Part shown: positions 1 through 10,500 of the stretch, one piece after another
Position numbering within the stretch: the stretch's first letter is position 1
How the letters are laid out: the number at the start of each line of letters is the position of its first letter
Source: Symbiodinium natans
Lineage: Eukaryota; Sar; Dinophyceae; Suessiales; Symbiodiniaceae
Direction: 5' to 3'
Assembly (NCBI GenBank): GCA_905221605.1
Contig: CAJNDS010002428.1
Location: forward strand, 248,001-312,000
DNA: 64,000 nucleotides
Notes under the pieces: generated by a model
The model's database searches: none
Seen by the model: only the letters and a program-made list of their open reading frames with translations
What the model was told of the DNA's origin: nothing
Program-made: the position numbers and the translations under genes

Positions 1-116
1 CTAAACCCTAAACCCTAAACCCTAAAACCTACACCCTAAACCCTAAACCCTAAACCCTAAACCCTAAACCCTAAACCCTAAACCCTAAACCCTAAACCCT
101 AAACCCTAAACCCTAA
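1..116. repeat. CCCTAAA telomere-type array at left edge
   Basis: About sixteen nearly perfect CCCTAAA units open the window. C-rich strand at a 5' end is the orientation expected of a true chromosome end, but similar arrays of equal or greater length occur throughout the window, so this may simply be another internal array. Confidence 0.95.
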
Positions 117-258
117 TAGGGTTTAGGGTTTAGGGGTTTAGGGTTAAATGTTTAGGGTTGAGGGTTTCAGGGTTTCAGGGCAGGAGGCCAGGGAAGTCTG
201 GGACCTTGAGGTTTAGGGTTTAGGGTTTGGGGTTTAGGGTTTAGGGTTTAGGGTTAGG
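117..258. repeat. Degenerate TTTAGGG array, inverted relative to the first
   Basis: The repeat flips orientation at about position 116 with no spacer and continues as imperfect TTTAGGG units. It includes a unique segment (about 176-206) that recurs inverted at 2347-2372 and 2543-2570. Confidence 0.9.
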
Positions 259-296
259 GGCCAAGCCCCAAACCCTGAAACCTGAAATCCTAATCC

Positions 297-367
297 CTAA
301 AACCTAAAACCTAAACCCTAAACCCTAAACCCTAAACCCTAAACCCTAAACCCTAAACCCTAAACCC
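297..367. repeat. CCCTAAA array
   Basis: About nine CCCTAAA units, slightly degenerate at the left edge. Ends abruptly at unique sequence. Confidence 0.9.
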
Positions 368-2375
368 AAAATCCCCGCTCGAACATACCCACATAGCAAA
401 GTCAAGCTTTCGGCGGGCATCTGTACCCGTGCCCCCGCGCAACACAGCTTCGAATCTCAAGCGGGCAGCAACAGCACGCAGTTCAAGTCCGACGTGGGCA
501 GGTGCGCTGCGTCAAACTCTCAGCCCCCACAGGTATTAGGCAGGCAAACTGCCAGATATCAGTATTATGCAATGGAGGAAAGGGCCGTGGAAACCCCGGA
601 CTGGAAAACAAGGCAACAACCGTTAGACGAATTGGAGCCAGAGGACATGAGACAGTTCAGGATGTGGAAATGCGAATTCCAAGATGATTCCAAGAAGATG
701 CTTCGTGCAGGATCACCAATTGGTCTGCATTGAAAGCTTAAAGGACAGTAAAACAGGAGCAACAAGGAATACTTGTGAACGCATTTGGGAACCGGCCACG
801 TCGAAAATGTCGGCGCTGTTGGAGACATTCGCTGTAGTTCCTCCAAAGCATTTCCGCGTTAGGAGGCTCGGAGCATGCATCAGCGTGGCTGTGAGTCTGC
901 GGTGTTTCTCGGCCATACAAGGTTGCGTTGTTTTTTGGCTCATGGTTCACGAAGGTCAAGTGAAAGCAATTGAGCACTGCATTGCGGCAGTTATCTGTCG
1001 TTAAGGTCAGAAGCCGTAATGCAGACAATTCCCGAGGAGTTGGTTGCGACTAGCTCTGAAGCCTTCGCTTATGTGTCCGAGTGATAAATGCTCTTGGCAG
1101 TGGTGCTGCTTGTAAAATGGGCAGCTTGTGAAACAGCCCCTGTGACTGGTCAGGAGACCTACCTCATTCTGGATTGAGGGCACACAAGTCGAGAGCAGCC
1201 CTGCGTAGAGGTTTAAGGTCGTGTTGGGTTTGGGGGCTTGAAGGCTTGTACCAAGGAGAGCTAAAGGGGAACGCACCTACAAGTCTCACCGCGCACCCAC
1301 CGCAACAAGCGGGCATCAGGGGAGTCGCGATGCATTGCCTGCCAAGCAAAGGCCAGCTGACCTCCACAGCACCCGACTTCTATTTCCGAAGGCAGGCATC
1401 AAGCTCTAAGCAACATCACAAGACGTCCAACTACTTACTCTCTGCCAGCTTGACGTTGCCAAGTTCGCTTGGGTGTTGTGAAAGAATTCGCCTCTGGACT
1501 GCTGACACGGTGTTTGGCCAGTCGATGAGTCCGCAGGAAGGATACTGTGGCCTGAAATGCCAGCGCCAACCCCAGACGTGCTACTCACTGGCCTACAAGC
1601 TTTTCTCCTGCGAGACATCACTTCGCAAGCCGAAAAGAGAGGCGCTATTGAGGGATGTTGAGGGGTAAGGTGCAGCTGGCGGGAGGGGTTGGAGTCTTTT
1701 TGGGTGTGTCAGGGGGTTCAGGGATCCCAGGCCAGTGGACAGAAAAGGCGCCAAAACAGGTTTTGTTTTTTTTTTTGTGCTTTTTGGCGTGGTCTGTGTT
1801 GGGAGGGGCCCAAAGCCTGGAAAGCTTCGTGGCGTGGAATGCTGCAAGGAAGCGGGGTGGTGGTGGGGGGTGGACGCAAAATTTCGGGTTGGGAGGGGAC
1901 CAAATCCTGCTCTGCTTGTTCTAGATGCCTCTCGGGCCGAGGCGAATTAAGCTAGCTGACTGCTGTGATGCATGCACTCAGCCCGGAGAAACTTGTTGCT
2001 CAGCGGGAGGGAGGGTTAAAGGAGACATGCAGCAAGCACAATGTGACTGCCAAAGGTTCACTGTTCTCACAGTCTGGATCTGGATGTGAAGCGTTTTGGT
2101 GAATTTCGACATGTCAGAAACCCTCTTCTTGTCTGGTCTGTTTTTTTGCAAGAAATTGTCTGGGCTTATATGGTTTAAGGATTTTACTGTCACTGGAAGG
2201 AATGCCGAACGTTTTTGGGATATTTGCAGAGGATTGCAGGCATCGGCCAAGGATTACCAGGTCAAAAACAGAAAGCCTGCCAGTGGGACCATGGCTCAAC
2301 GGGTTGCCGGAAGGCATGACGGAGTGCATGTTCTGTCTGGGCAGCGATTCCCAGACTTCCCTGGCCTCCTGCCCT
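368..2375. other. Unique sequence without a recognised gene
   Basis: About 2 kb of mixed-composition sequence. Several open frames of 60-160 codons overlap on both strands, but none begins convincingly or resembles a known family; the longest (1174-1668 +) lacks an ATG at its start. Upstream exons of the phosphorylase-like gene at 2572 could be hidden here, but I could not recognise them. Confidence 0.5.
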
Positions 2376-2541
2376 GAAACCCTGAAACCCTCAACCCTAA
2401 ACCCCTAACCCTAAACCCTAAACCCCTAAACCCTAAACCCCCAAACCCCAAACGCTGAAACCTGAAACCCTAATCCCTAAACCCTAAACCCTAAACCCTA
2501 AACCCTAAACCCTAAACCCTAAACCCTAAACGCTAAACCCC
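2376..2541. repeat. CCCTAAA array before exon 2572
   Basis: Imperfect then perfect CCCTAAA units ending about 30 bp before the 3' splice site of the exon at 2572-2632. This is the C-rich arm expected at the 3' end of an intron in this window. Confidence 0.9.
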
Positions 2542-2571
2542 AAGGTCCCAGACTTCCCTGGCCTCCTGCAG

Positions 2572-5029
2572 GCTCTGGCTGTCCTTCAACTCGATCGGCG
2601 CTGGGGCTTCCGTCAACCACCTTCATCTGCAGGTTTTGGGTTTAGGGGTTTGGGGGTTTGGGGGTTTAGGGTTTTCGGTTTAGGGGCTTAGGGTGTAGGG
2701 TTTTGGGGTTTAGGTTTTAGGGTTTAGGGTTAGGGTTTAGGGTTTAGGGGTTTTGGGTTTTAGGGAGGGTTTAGGGGTTTTGGGTTTTAGGGTTTGGGGT
2801 TTAGGGTTTAGGGTTTGGCCTTTCCTGACCCACAACTAAACCCCATAAACCCCAAGCCCAAACCCTAAACCAAGGACCCTAGCCTTTAACAACTCACCAG
2901 GAACTCCTTAGCCGTTGTTCAGGAAAGAAGTGTCCGGGTTCAGGTTTGGGGTTTGGGAACCCTAAACCCTAACCCTAATAGGGCTCCAGGTATACCAAAA
3001 CACCTACATTGGGGTTTAGGGTTTAGGGTCTAGGGTCTAGGGTGTAGATAATACCTACTTTGGGCTATCTGGGTAAACCCTCAAGGGTTTACGTGAGCCT
3101 ACAAGCTGTCCGAAAGCATTTGGCTTTGCTGCACTACCCAGGAGACGAATGTTTGTTTTCGGGGTCAGAAGGGTTCAGGGTTTAGGGTTTCGGGTTTAGG
3201 GTTCCAAATCAAGGTCGCCCTGTTTAATGCTGGGTTACTGGAGAACCCTGCCGCAGTAAGCAACTTGCTTGAGGCCATGCTGAATGTGTGGTCAGCAGTT
3301 TCTGGGGAAAAGATCTGCGAAGTATACCCCGGAGACCTATCTGACGTGCGCAGGTTGAAGCGGCACTTGTGCTCAGTCTGCGGCGTGTCGCGATTCCAGC
3401 AGCGCCTGCTGCACGAGAAAAGGAGCTTGGAAGAGCATGAACCACTCGACACTCTTGATGTGGAGTTGGTGAAGCTGCCCTTCGCTGAAGTTGACCCGGA
3501 AGAGGTGACCATGTTTTTCAACGTGGCCAAGGCTGCCAGTAGGGGCCCGGAAGCATTTGAAGAGCTTCTGCGGCGTCCTCAGGATCCTAACTGCTGCAAC
3601 AGGTCTGGTGAGACCGTGCTCCACGTGCTCGCGAAGCACGGACATGCAGATGCCTTACACACGGTCTTCGACCTCTTGCTGGAGGCGGGAGTTGACCTGA
3701 ATGTTCTGGACTCCCATGGCCAGTCACCGCTCCATGTCGCAGCAGCCTGTGGCAGCACCAGCGTTGTCGGCCGGCTGCTGGAGTCCCGAGCCTGCAGTGA
3801 CCTAGTCAACCACAACGGCCAGTCGGCACTCCATGTGGCAGCAATGCGTCGCAGTATCCACACGCACGAAGCAGTTAACCTGCTGTTGACCGCTAGGGCC
3901 ACATACACGCACTGGGCTGACACAAGTGGCCAATCCGCACTCCATCATGCCTCAGCCTACGGCTTCACAGATGTTGTTCGCTTGCTGTTGCAGGCTCGTG
4001 CTGACACGAATATCGCGGACAATGCCGGGCAGTCAGCTCTCCATCACGCCGCAAAGGGCTGGTGGTGGCCGGGAAGTCACGCCAGGCCGACCACGCAAAC
4101 ACCGGTACCGGTACTTGACTTCGACGCCGTTCTCCGCTTGCTGTTGCAGGCTCTTGCTGACCAGAATGCCGTGGACGATGAGGGGCAGTCAGCCCTGCTT
4201 CGAGCCGCAGCTCGTGGTAATGACGGGGCTGTGCACTTGCTGTTAGAGGCTCGCGCTGACGTGGCATTGGTGAACAATGTTGGCCATTCAGCACTCCATC
4301 GCGCAGCAGCCAACGGCAGGCCACAAGCTGTACGCATGCTGCTGGCGGCGCTGGCTAACCCAGACTTGACTGACGATGCTGGCCAAACAGCACTCCATCG
4401 TGCAGCCGCAAGTGCCACTGAAGGCGCTGTTCACTGGCTCTTGGAGGCTCGGGCCGATCAGCACGCGGTTGACCGAGAAGGCCAGTCAGCACTCCATCGC
4501 GCAGTGGTTTATGGCAGCAATGAAGCCGTCCGACTTCTGCTAGAGGAAAGGGCTGATTTTGCCTTAGCTGACGACGTTGGCCTGACAGCACTCCATCATG
4601 CGGCAGTCCGTGGCAGGAGTGACACCGTCGTGCTGCTGTTGGCTTCCAGGGCTGACAATGTACTTGACAAGAAAAGCCGCTCGGCTCTCCACCTCGCAGC
4701 AAGTCTTGGCAATGATGCGATTGTTCGCTTGCTTTCAGAGGCCACATGACGGCTTGACATCAGACGCAGTCAGACTCCGAAATGTGCCGCCCTTTGGGAA
4801 CCAAGCGCCAAGATTCTCCGCCACTGAAAGTGGCCGGATGTCCGAGCTCTGCTTAAACCGTTATTCACGAAAAGTCTGCGCTTGCAAGCCCGAAGCCTAA
4901 ACCGTAACCCCTAAACCCCTGAACCCCCTGAACCCCTAAACCCCCCAAACCCCCCTAAAACAACCCAACTCTTGCTGCCAGGGCTTCTGTGCGGGCTCCT
5001 GCGACGGAGACCGGGTCTTTCCTTTCGAG
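2572..5029 (+). CDS. GDP-hexose phosphorylase-like gene, two exons
   Basis: Two exons are supported: 2572-2632 (after CAG, before GT) and 4982-5029 (after CAG, before GT), joined in phase 0. The first encodes a peptide with SIGAGASVNHLHLQ. This matches the NSLGA-x-AS-x-NHLH-x-Q nucleotide-binding signature of GDP-L-galactose / GDP-D-glucose phosphorylases (VTC2 and GDPGP1 types, HIT superfamily), where the histidine of NHLH is the expected catalytic nucleophile. The second, GFCAGSCDGDRVFPFE, fits the segment after that motif. These enzymes cleave GDP-hexose with phosphate; plant VTC2 controls ascorbate synthesis. N-terminal exons are not seen and later exons are uncertain: candidates at 7508-11111 may be its C-terminal part or another gene. 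The 2.35-kb intron contains the complete ankyrin gene at 3277-4749. Confidence 0.6.
2634..2818. repeat. Degenerate TTTAGGG array after exon 2572-2632
   Basis: Starts immediately after the GT of the 5' splice site and consists of TTTAGGG-like units with many length variants (GGGGTTT, GGGTTTT). It is the G-rich arm of the intron that ends with CCCTAAA-like sequence at 4896-4970. Confidence 0.85.
3277..4749 (+). CDS. Ubiquitin-like/ankyrin-repeat protein, intronless
   Basis: A 490-residue open frame from ATG 3277 to TGA 4747-4749. Residues 1-70 (starting MLNVWSAVSGEKICEV) have the ubiquitin-like pattern seen at the N-terminus of many Symbiodinium ankyrin proteins. From about residue 105 there are eleven ankyrin units with the local consensus GQSALHHAA-x-G-x5-V-x-LLL-x-ARAD. 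Unit 5 carries an insertion of about 19 residues (WWWPGSHARPTTQTPVPV), in phase, which could be an extra loop or an unspliced short intron. No signal peptide or membrane segment is seen. Ankyrin arrays bind proteins; the partner is unknown. The frame stays open upstream of the ATG through ALFNAGLLENPAAVSNLLEA, so translation could begin further left or an upstream exon may exist. High GC and absence of introns contrast with its neighbours, suggesting a retrocopy, although no spliced-leader relic is visible upstream. It lies within an intron of the phosphorylase-like gene, on the same strand. Confidence 0.9.
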   Translation: MLNVWSAVSGEKICEVYPGDLSDVRRLKRHLCSVCGVSRFQQRLLHEKRSLEEHEPLDTLDVELVKLPFAEVDPEEVTMFFNVAKAASRGPEAFEELLRRPQDPNCCNRSGETVLHVLAKHGHADALHTVFDLLLEAGVDLNVLDSHGQSPLHVAAACGSTSVVGRLLESRACSDLVNHNGQSALHVAAMRRSIHTHEAVNLLLTARATYTHWADTSGQSALHHASAYGFTDVVRLLLQARADTNIADNAGQSALHHAAKGWWWPGSHARPTTQTPVPVLDFDAVLRLLLQALADQNAVDDEGQSALLRAAARGNDGAVHLLLEARADVALVNNVGHSALHRAAANGRPQAVRMLLAALANPDLTDDAGQTALHRAAASATEGAVHWLLEARADQHAVDREGQSALHRAVVYGSNEAVRLLLEERADFALADDVGLTALHHAAVRGRSDTVVLLLASRADNVLDKKSRSALHLAASLGNDAIVRLLSEAT

Positions 5030-5241
5030 GTGCCCGTGCCGGTGTTGGCCTGAACTTGGAGTTTTTGGGGTCCTAGGGTTCTAGGTGTAGAGCCTGTCTA
5101 GGGCGTTAGGGTTCGGGGTTAGGGTTCAGGGTTCAGGGTTTAGGGTTTCAGGTGTAGGGTGTAGTTCGATAGGGGTTTAGGGGATGGCAGTGTGGGTTTC
5201 CCCTTGAAACAGAGAATGAGGCCGGAATTGGTGGGCATGCT

Positions 5242-5492
5242 ACTTGAGGGTTCATGATGGGTAGTTAGAAGTAGGGCTTTAAGTTAGGGTTTAGGGTTTA
5301 GGGTTTAGGGTTTAGGGTTTAGGGTTTAGGGTTTAGGGTTTAGGGTTTAGGTTTTAGGTTTTAGGGTTTAGGGTTTAGGGTTTAGGGTTTAGGGTTTCGG
5401 GTTTAGGGTTTAGGGTTTAGGGTTTAGGGTTTAGGGTAAGGATATAATATAGGTTGCCTTACTTCCTTCGAACTACCCATGAACCTTTAAGT
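5242..5492. mobile_element. M4 inverted-repeat element interrupted by TTTAGGG array
   Basis: The ends read ACTTGAGGGTTCATGATGGG and CCCATGAACCTTTAAGT, inverted repeats shared with copies at 7885, 10826, 13938 and 30906. In those copies the interior is about 70 bp of AAGTAGGG...TATAATA...TTACCTT. Here a 150-bp near-perfect TTTAGGG array (5284-5437) occupies the middle, replacing or interrupting the interior. No open frame; MITE-like and non-autonomous. Confidence 0.8.
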
Positions 5493-5615
5493 AGTTCTCT
5501 ACTTTTTCATTGCTAGCATCCTCCAAACGCCCAACATATGTACGAACATCAACCTGTATAAGAAAGCCTATATGTACCCGCCAAAACCTCCACAGAAACT
5601 CTACTCCGTACAGGC

Positions 5616-5785
5616 TAACCCTAAACCCCAGGCCCTGAATCCTGAACCCTGAACCCTGAACCCTGAACCCTGAACCCTGAACCCTGAACCCTGAACCCTA
5701 AACCCTAAACCCTAAACCCTAAACCCTAAACCCTAAACCCTAAACCCTAAACCCTAAACCCTAAACCCTAAACCCTGAACCCTAC
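5616..5785. repeat. CCCTGAA then CCCTAAA array
   Basis: Eight CCCTGAA variant units (5634-5694) pass sharply into eleven or more CCCTAAA units, showing local homogenisation of a variant. Confidence 0.92.
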
Positions 5786-6079
5786 CCAAACGCTGAAAGG
5801 GGGAACTCGGGTTTTTGGGGCTTTCAGGAGCTTTGGGTTCCCTAGACAAGGGACCTGGACATGAAATGGGTTGAGGCTTGCAGGCTTCTTGGGAGGTTTA
5901 GGGTTTAGGGTTTAGGGTTTAGGGCTTAGGGTTTAGGGTTTAGGGTTTAGATTTTGGGGCGCAGGGCTTAGGGCTTCGGGTGTGGGGGGGCGGGGGTTTC
6001 AAGGCTTTGGGTTTGAGGGTTTCAAGAAGTCCCCAGAGGCCTCTGCCTTTTCAGAGCTCGTTCCTGGAATCGAATCAAA

Positions 6080-6203
6080 AACCCTAAGCCCTAAACCCTA
6101 AACCCTAAACCCTAAACCCTAAACCCTAAACCCTAAACCCTAAACCCTAAACCCTAAACCCTAAACCCTAAACCCTAAACCCTAAACCCTAAACCCTAAA
6201 CCG
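6080..6203. repeat. CCCTAAA array
   Basis: About seventeen perfect CCCTAAA units. Followed by an 85-bp unique segment (6204-6288) and then a TTTAGGG array, the C-segment-G pattern that flanks exons here. The segment is open in two frames but I could not identify a product. Confidence 0.93.
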
Positions 6204-6289
6204 GGAGAAGGGGCCATTGTGTTCGTTCGCCCACATGATCATAATGTTCACCCGCGAATCCGAGGGCCAGTCCGCCAGCGAGGGTCTAG

Positions 6290-6405
6290 GATCCAGGGTC
6301 TAGGGTCTAGGGTCTAGGGTTTAGGGTTTAGGTTTAGGGTTTAGGGTTTAGGGTTTAGGGTTTAGGGTTTAGGGTTTAGCGTTTAGGGTTTCGGGTTTAG
6401 GGTTC
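6290..6405. repeat. TTTAGGG / TCTAGGG array
   Basis: Starts with TCTAGGG variants, then TTTAGGG units with a few errors. Confidence 0.9.
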
Positions 6406-6509
6406 AGCATCTCAAGTCCAAGCATTCACTAGTCAAGCAATTACTCCAGGAAAATACCCACCCGCCCAAAGAATCCCACAACATTAAGAAAATATTTTAC
6501 TTATAGAAC

Positions 6510-6907
6510 GACCTTGCCCATGCCCAATAAAACGGCGACCTTGCCCAGCAAAACAGCGACCTTGCCCAGTAAAACGGCGACCTTGCCCAATAAAACGGCG
6601 ACCTTGCCCAGTAAAACGGCGACCTTGCCCAGTAAAACAGCGACCTTGCCCAGTAAAACGGCGACCTTGCCCAGTAAAACGGCGACCTTGCCCAGTAAAA
6701 CGGCGACCTTGCCCAGTAAAACGGCGACCTTGCCCAGTAAAACGGCGACCTTGCCCAGTAAAACAGCGACCTTGCCCATTTAAACGGCGACCTTGCCCAG
6801 TAAAACGGCGACCTTGCCCAGCAAAACGGCGACCTTGCCCAGTAAAACGGCGACCTTGCCCAGTAAAACGGCGACCTTGCCCAGTAAAACGGCGACCTTG
6901 CCCAGTA
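6510..6907. repeat. 21-bp minisatellite
   Basis: About nineteen copies of a 21-bp unit (consensus CGACCTTGCCCAGTAAAACG plus G) with only a few substitutions and one 1-2 bp irregularity near 6779. Because 21 is a multiple of three, several frames stay open and give repeated peptides such as WARSPFY on the minus strand; these are shadows of the repeat rather than evidence of a gene. Confidence 0.93.
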
Positions 6908-7052
6908 ACTCCTTAACATTTAAATTATATATGAAAGAGAGGTTTAGGGTTTGGGTTTAGGGTTTAGGGTTTAGGGCCCAGTCATCGGCAGATTCCGCTT
7001 ACCTCTTCTCCCCCCAAAGCAACAGTATAGACAGGCCCTCCACCAGCCAACA

Positions 7053-7158
7053 AAACCCTAAACCCTAAACCCTCAACCCTAAACCTTAAACCCTAAATCC
7101 TAAACCCTAAACCCTAAACCCTAAACCCTTAACCCTTAAATCCTAAACCCTAAACCCT
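7053..7158. repeat. CCCTAAA array, imperfect
   Basis: About fourteen units with CCCTCAA, CCTTAAA and CCCTTAA variants. Confidence 0.88.
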
Positions 7159-7507
7159 CGGCAACTACTTTACAGGGTTCTTAAGCGAGGGGGTTCAAGG
7201 GAGGTATGCAACCCAAGGTGCCCTAATACTCCCCCACTACTCCCTAAAGGCTCCCTAAGCTTGCCTAAGGTTCCCTAGGTACCTACCCTCCTTGAACCCC
7301 GTTTTAGGGTTGAGGGTTTTGGGTTTTGGGTTTAGGGTTTAGGGTCCCTCCCTTAAGAACCATGTAATTACTTTGCATCTCCTCTACGCCATCCGAAACA
7401 ACCTTTCAAGGGATCCATCGGGAACCAAAATCCATGATCTCTATTGCGCGGGCCCTAAACGCAAACCCTAAACCCTAAACCCTAAACCCTAAACCCGCCA
7501 CAAAGAG

Positions 7508-10500
7508 GCGCACGCGCGCTCCGCGGGCCTCCTGCCCGCCGCAGAGGCCCGTGGTCCCGCACCGCGACAGCCATTTGAGAGCTTGGGGTCAAGGGTTGAG
7601 GGTTCAGGGTTTTGGGTTTAGGGTTTAGGGCTTAGGGTTTGCGGGTTTAGGGTTTAGGGCTTGGGGCTAGGGGTTTGGGGTTTTTGGGGTTTGGGGTTTG
7701 TTTGTTTGGGGGTTAGGAGGGGTTTCGGGTCGAACGTGTAGGGAGGGGAAGTTCTGAGAAGCCTTGATTCTCCTAATCCCCTAAACCCTACACCCTAAAC
7801 CCTAAACGCTAAACCCTAAACCCTAACCCCTAAACCCTAAACCCCCAATCCTGAAGGATGAATCCCTAAAGGCCCTGAAACCCGACTGGGAGGTTCATGG
7901 GCAGTCATAAGTAGGGCTGTAAGTAAGGTAACTTGTATTATAACCTTACGTAAGTTAGGGTACTTATAGCCTCACTTATAACTATCCATGAGCTTTCAAG
8001 TAAGCCATGGCCTTTGTAATTTAAGCCCTGACAGGCTTCACAAGCCAAGTCAACCCGTAGAATAACAAGCCCTAAACGGCCTAGAGTTTAGATCCGTACA
8101 AGCCCCCATCATTTTTCAAGCCCTTATAAACCCTCATAAGGACCTTAAACCCGAAACCCCCTGAACCCCCACAAGCTAGACCCTGAACCTAAACCCTAAA
8201 CCCTAAACCCTAAACCCTAAACCCTAAACCCTAAACCCTAAACCCTAAACCCTAAACCCTAAACCCTAAACCCTAAACTCTAAACTCTAAACCTCTAAAC
8301 TCTAAACTCTAAACTCTAAACTCTAAACTCTAATCTCTAAACTCTAAACTCTAAACTCTAAACTCTAAACTCTAAACTCTAAACTCTAAACTCTAAACTC
8401 TAACTAAACTCTAAACCCTACACCCCTTGAACCCCCTGAAAAGCCGGTTTGGCCAAGGTGTCTTTGTCCCGCACCCGTGGGGGGCCCAAAGGCCCGTGCT
8501 TGTTTCTTATCCTTTAGGGCTTAGGCACGTGTAGGGTTTAGGGTTTAGGGTTTAGGGTTTAGGGTTCAAGGTTCAGGGTGTAGGGTTTAGGGTTTAGGGT
8601 TTAGGGTTTAGGGTTTAGGGTTTGGTAGGAAGGGGTGCCGCATCTGTTGTTCTTCCCATTTTTGCTTTTGTGGGTCTTGGCCCCTAGAAATTGAGGAGTT
8701 GAGACAATGAAGGCAAGGAAGAAAGAAGTATGAAACAAATGCTATGAAGAGAGAAATCCAGAAGAAAACAAGCAACAGACCTTAAACGCTAAACCCGAAC
8801 GTTCTAAAGCAACCCGATGTTACACCCTAAACCTGGATCTTGCGCCCCCAAACTCGAACACATCAGATAGGGGCCTGAATAATTACAGTGAGGTTTTTGG
8901 GGGTAATTATAGCCTAATTATAAAGGGACCCAAAGGAATACTACTAGTAAGTATTCCGACCCCTATATTGCACCCTAAACCCTTCACCCTAAGACCCTAA
9001 CACCCCCGGCCGTGCGCAAGGAGCAGGCCGCACACTGGGTTCAGGGTTTAGGGTTTAGGGTTAGGGTGTGGAATGAAATTAAATTAGGGTTTAGGGTTTA
9101 GTATTTAGGGTTTAGGGTACCTCTGGGAACATGGGCGACCAGCAACGCCCTCAAGCGTGCAGGTGCGCTTGACCGGCCTTGACATCGCTACTGCGCGAGT
9201 GCGGGAAGTCCTCAAGCATCGCAGGCAGTACTCGGAGGTTCTTGGTACTTGTTAACCAATCATAACTGTACTTATAGCCCACTTTATAAGCCCCTTAAGT
9301 GCCCTAATATGGTTATGAGTACAGTTGTAAGTACAGCTATAGTTGGTTACTAGGTTACTAGGTGCCATGAACCTCCAAGTATGGCACTTTGCGGAAAGCA
9401 TGGACCAAGACGTGCTCCAGTTTCCTGCTCTGGATGCACAAAGCAGAGCCTTCCACTGGGTTGCGCTACTCGTTCCCCCGGCTCTGCATGACGTAGCAGG
9501 TGCACTGAATTGACCGCTCACCTCCGGACCGGACACCTTAAACCCTAAACCCGAAGCCCTAAACCCTTAACTTTCAGAATGTCCAACGCCCTAAAAGACC
9601 CAGAAAATGCCAAACAGTAAATCCCTCAAGGTCTAGAGTTTAGGGTTTAGGGCTACAGCCCCAAGGCCTTGAAGCCCTCTACACCCCGGACCCAACAGGT
9701 TGGCCTCTCGTCGGTTGGGTGTTCACGTGGACGGATGGGGAGGCCTCCCCGACTGTTCTGGGTTTGCTGAGGGTGGAGGGTTTCGGGTTGAGATGGTTGA
9801 GGAGTTCATGACATTAGTTGTTCATTCAATGTTGAGGGTTTCCTAACATCAAACCCCAGAATCTGCACACCATCCTTTGCAAAAACGCAGGCCCCGCGGC
9901 TTCCCCTTCCGTTAGGGTTTAGGGTTTACTAACTTGAGGGTCTTCATGGATTCGGCTACCCCAAACCCTACAACCCTAAGCCCTAAACCCTAAACCCGTG
10001 GGGGTTTGGGATTCCGCCGACCTCGGCGCAAGGTCTTCAAGTTGCAGGTTCAGGGGGTTTAGGGCGGTTTAGGGTTTAGGGTTTAGGGTTTAGGGCCTGG
10101 GGGCTTACTTGAAGTTGGATCGGTCACCAAATCGACTCGTGTTTCGTTGCAGCACCTCAAGGGGTAGAAACAAAGACGGCTTGGTCGCATCAGTGCGCGT
10201 CTACTTGCGAATTCCCAGTTCTTAAAAACAACACTCTGAGCTCTATACCCTAAATCTGAAGAAGACCCAAGTTTAGTTCAACACCCTCAAAACTTTATAG
10301 AATTTACAAGCCCGAAAAACACACCAGGTGCTTGAGTGGGACACCAACCTCGTAGCCTACCGCCTCGCTGAGTTCGTCCACCGCTTCGTGGCCGCGCTGC
10401 AGGCGCCTCCGCTGTGTTTGGGGTTTGGGGTTTAGGGTCGGTGGTCTCTTCAAGAAGGGTTTCTGTTTTGTAGGGGGTTCATATTAGGATATCTAGGGGC

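Noticed and set aside
1174-1668. 164-codon + frame
   Set aside because: Starts at TTG, no recognisable domain, overlapped by other frames of similar length.
6497-6919. Minus-strand 140-codon frame of WARSPFY repeats
   Set aside because: Direct consequence of a 21-bp minisatellite; other frames are equally open.
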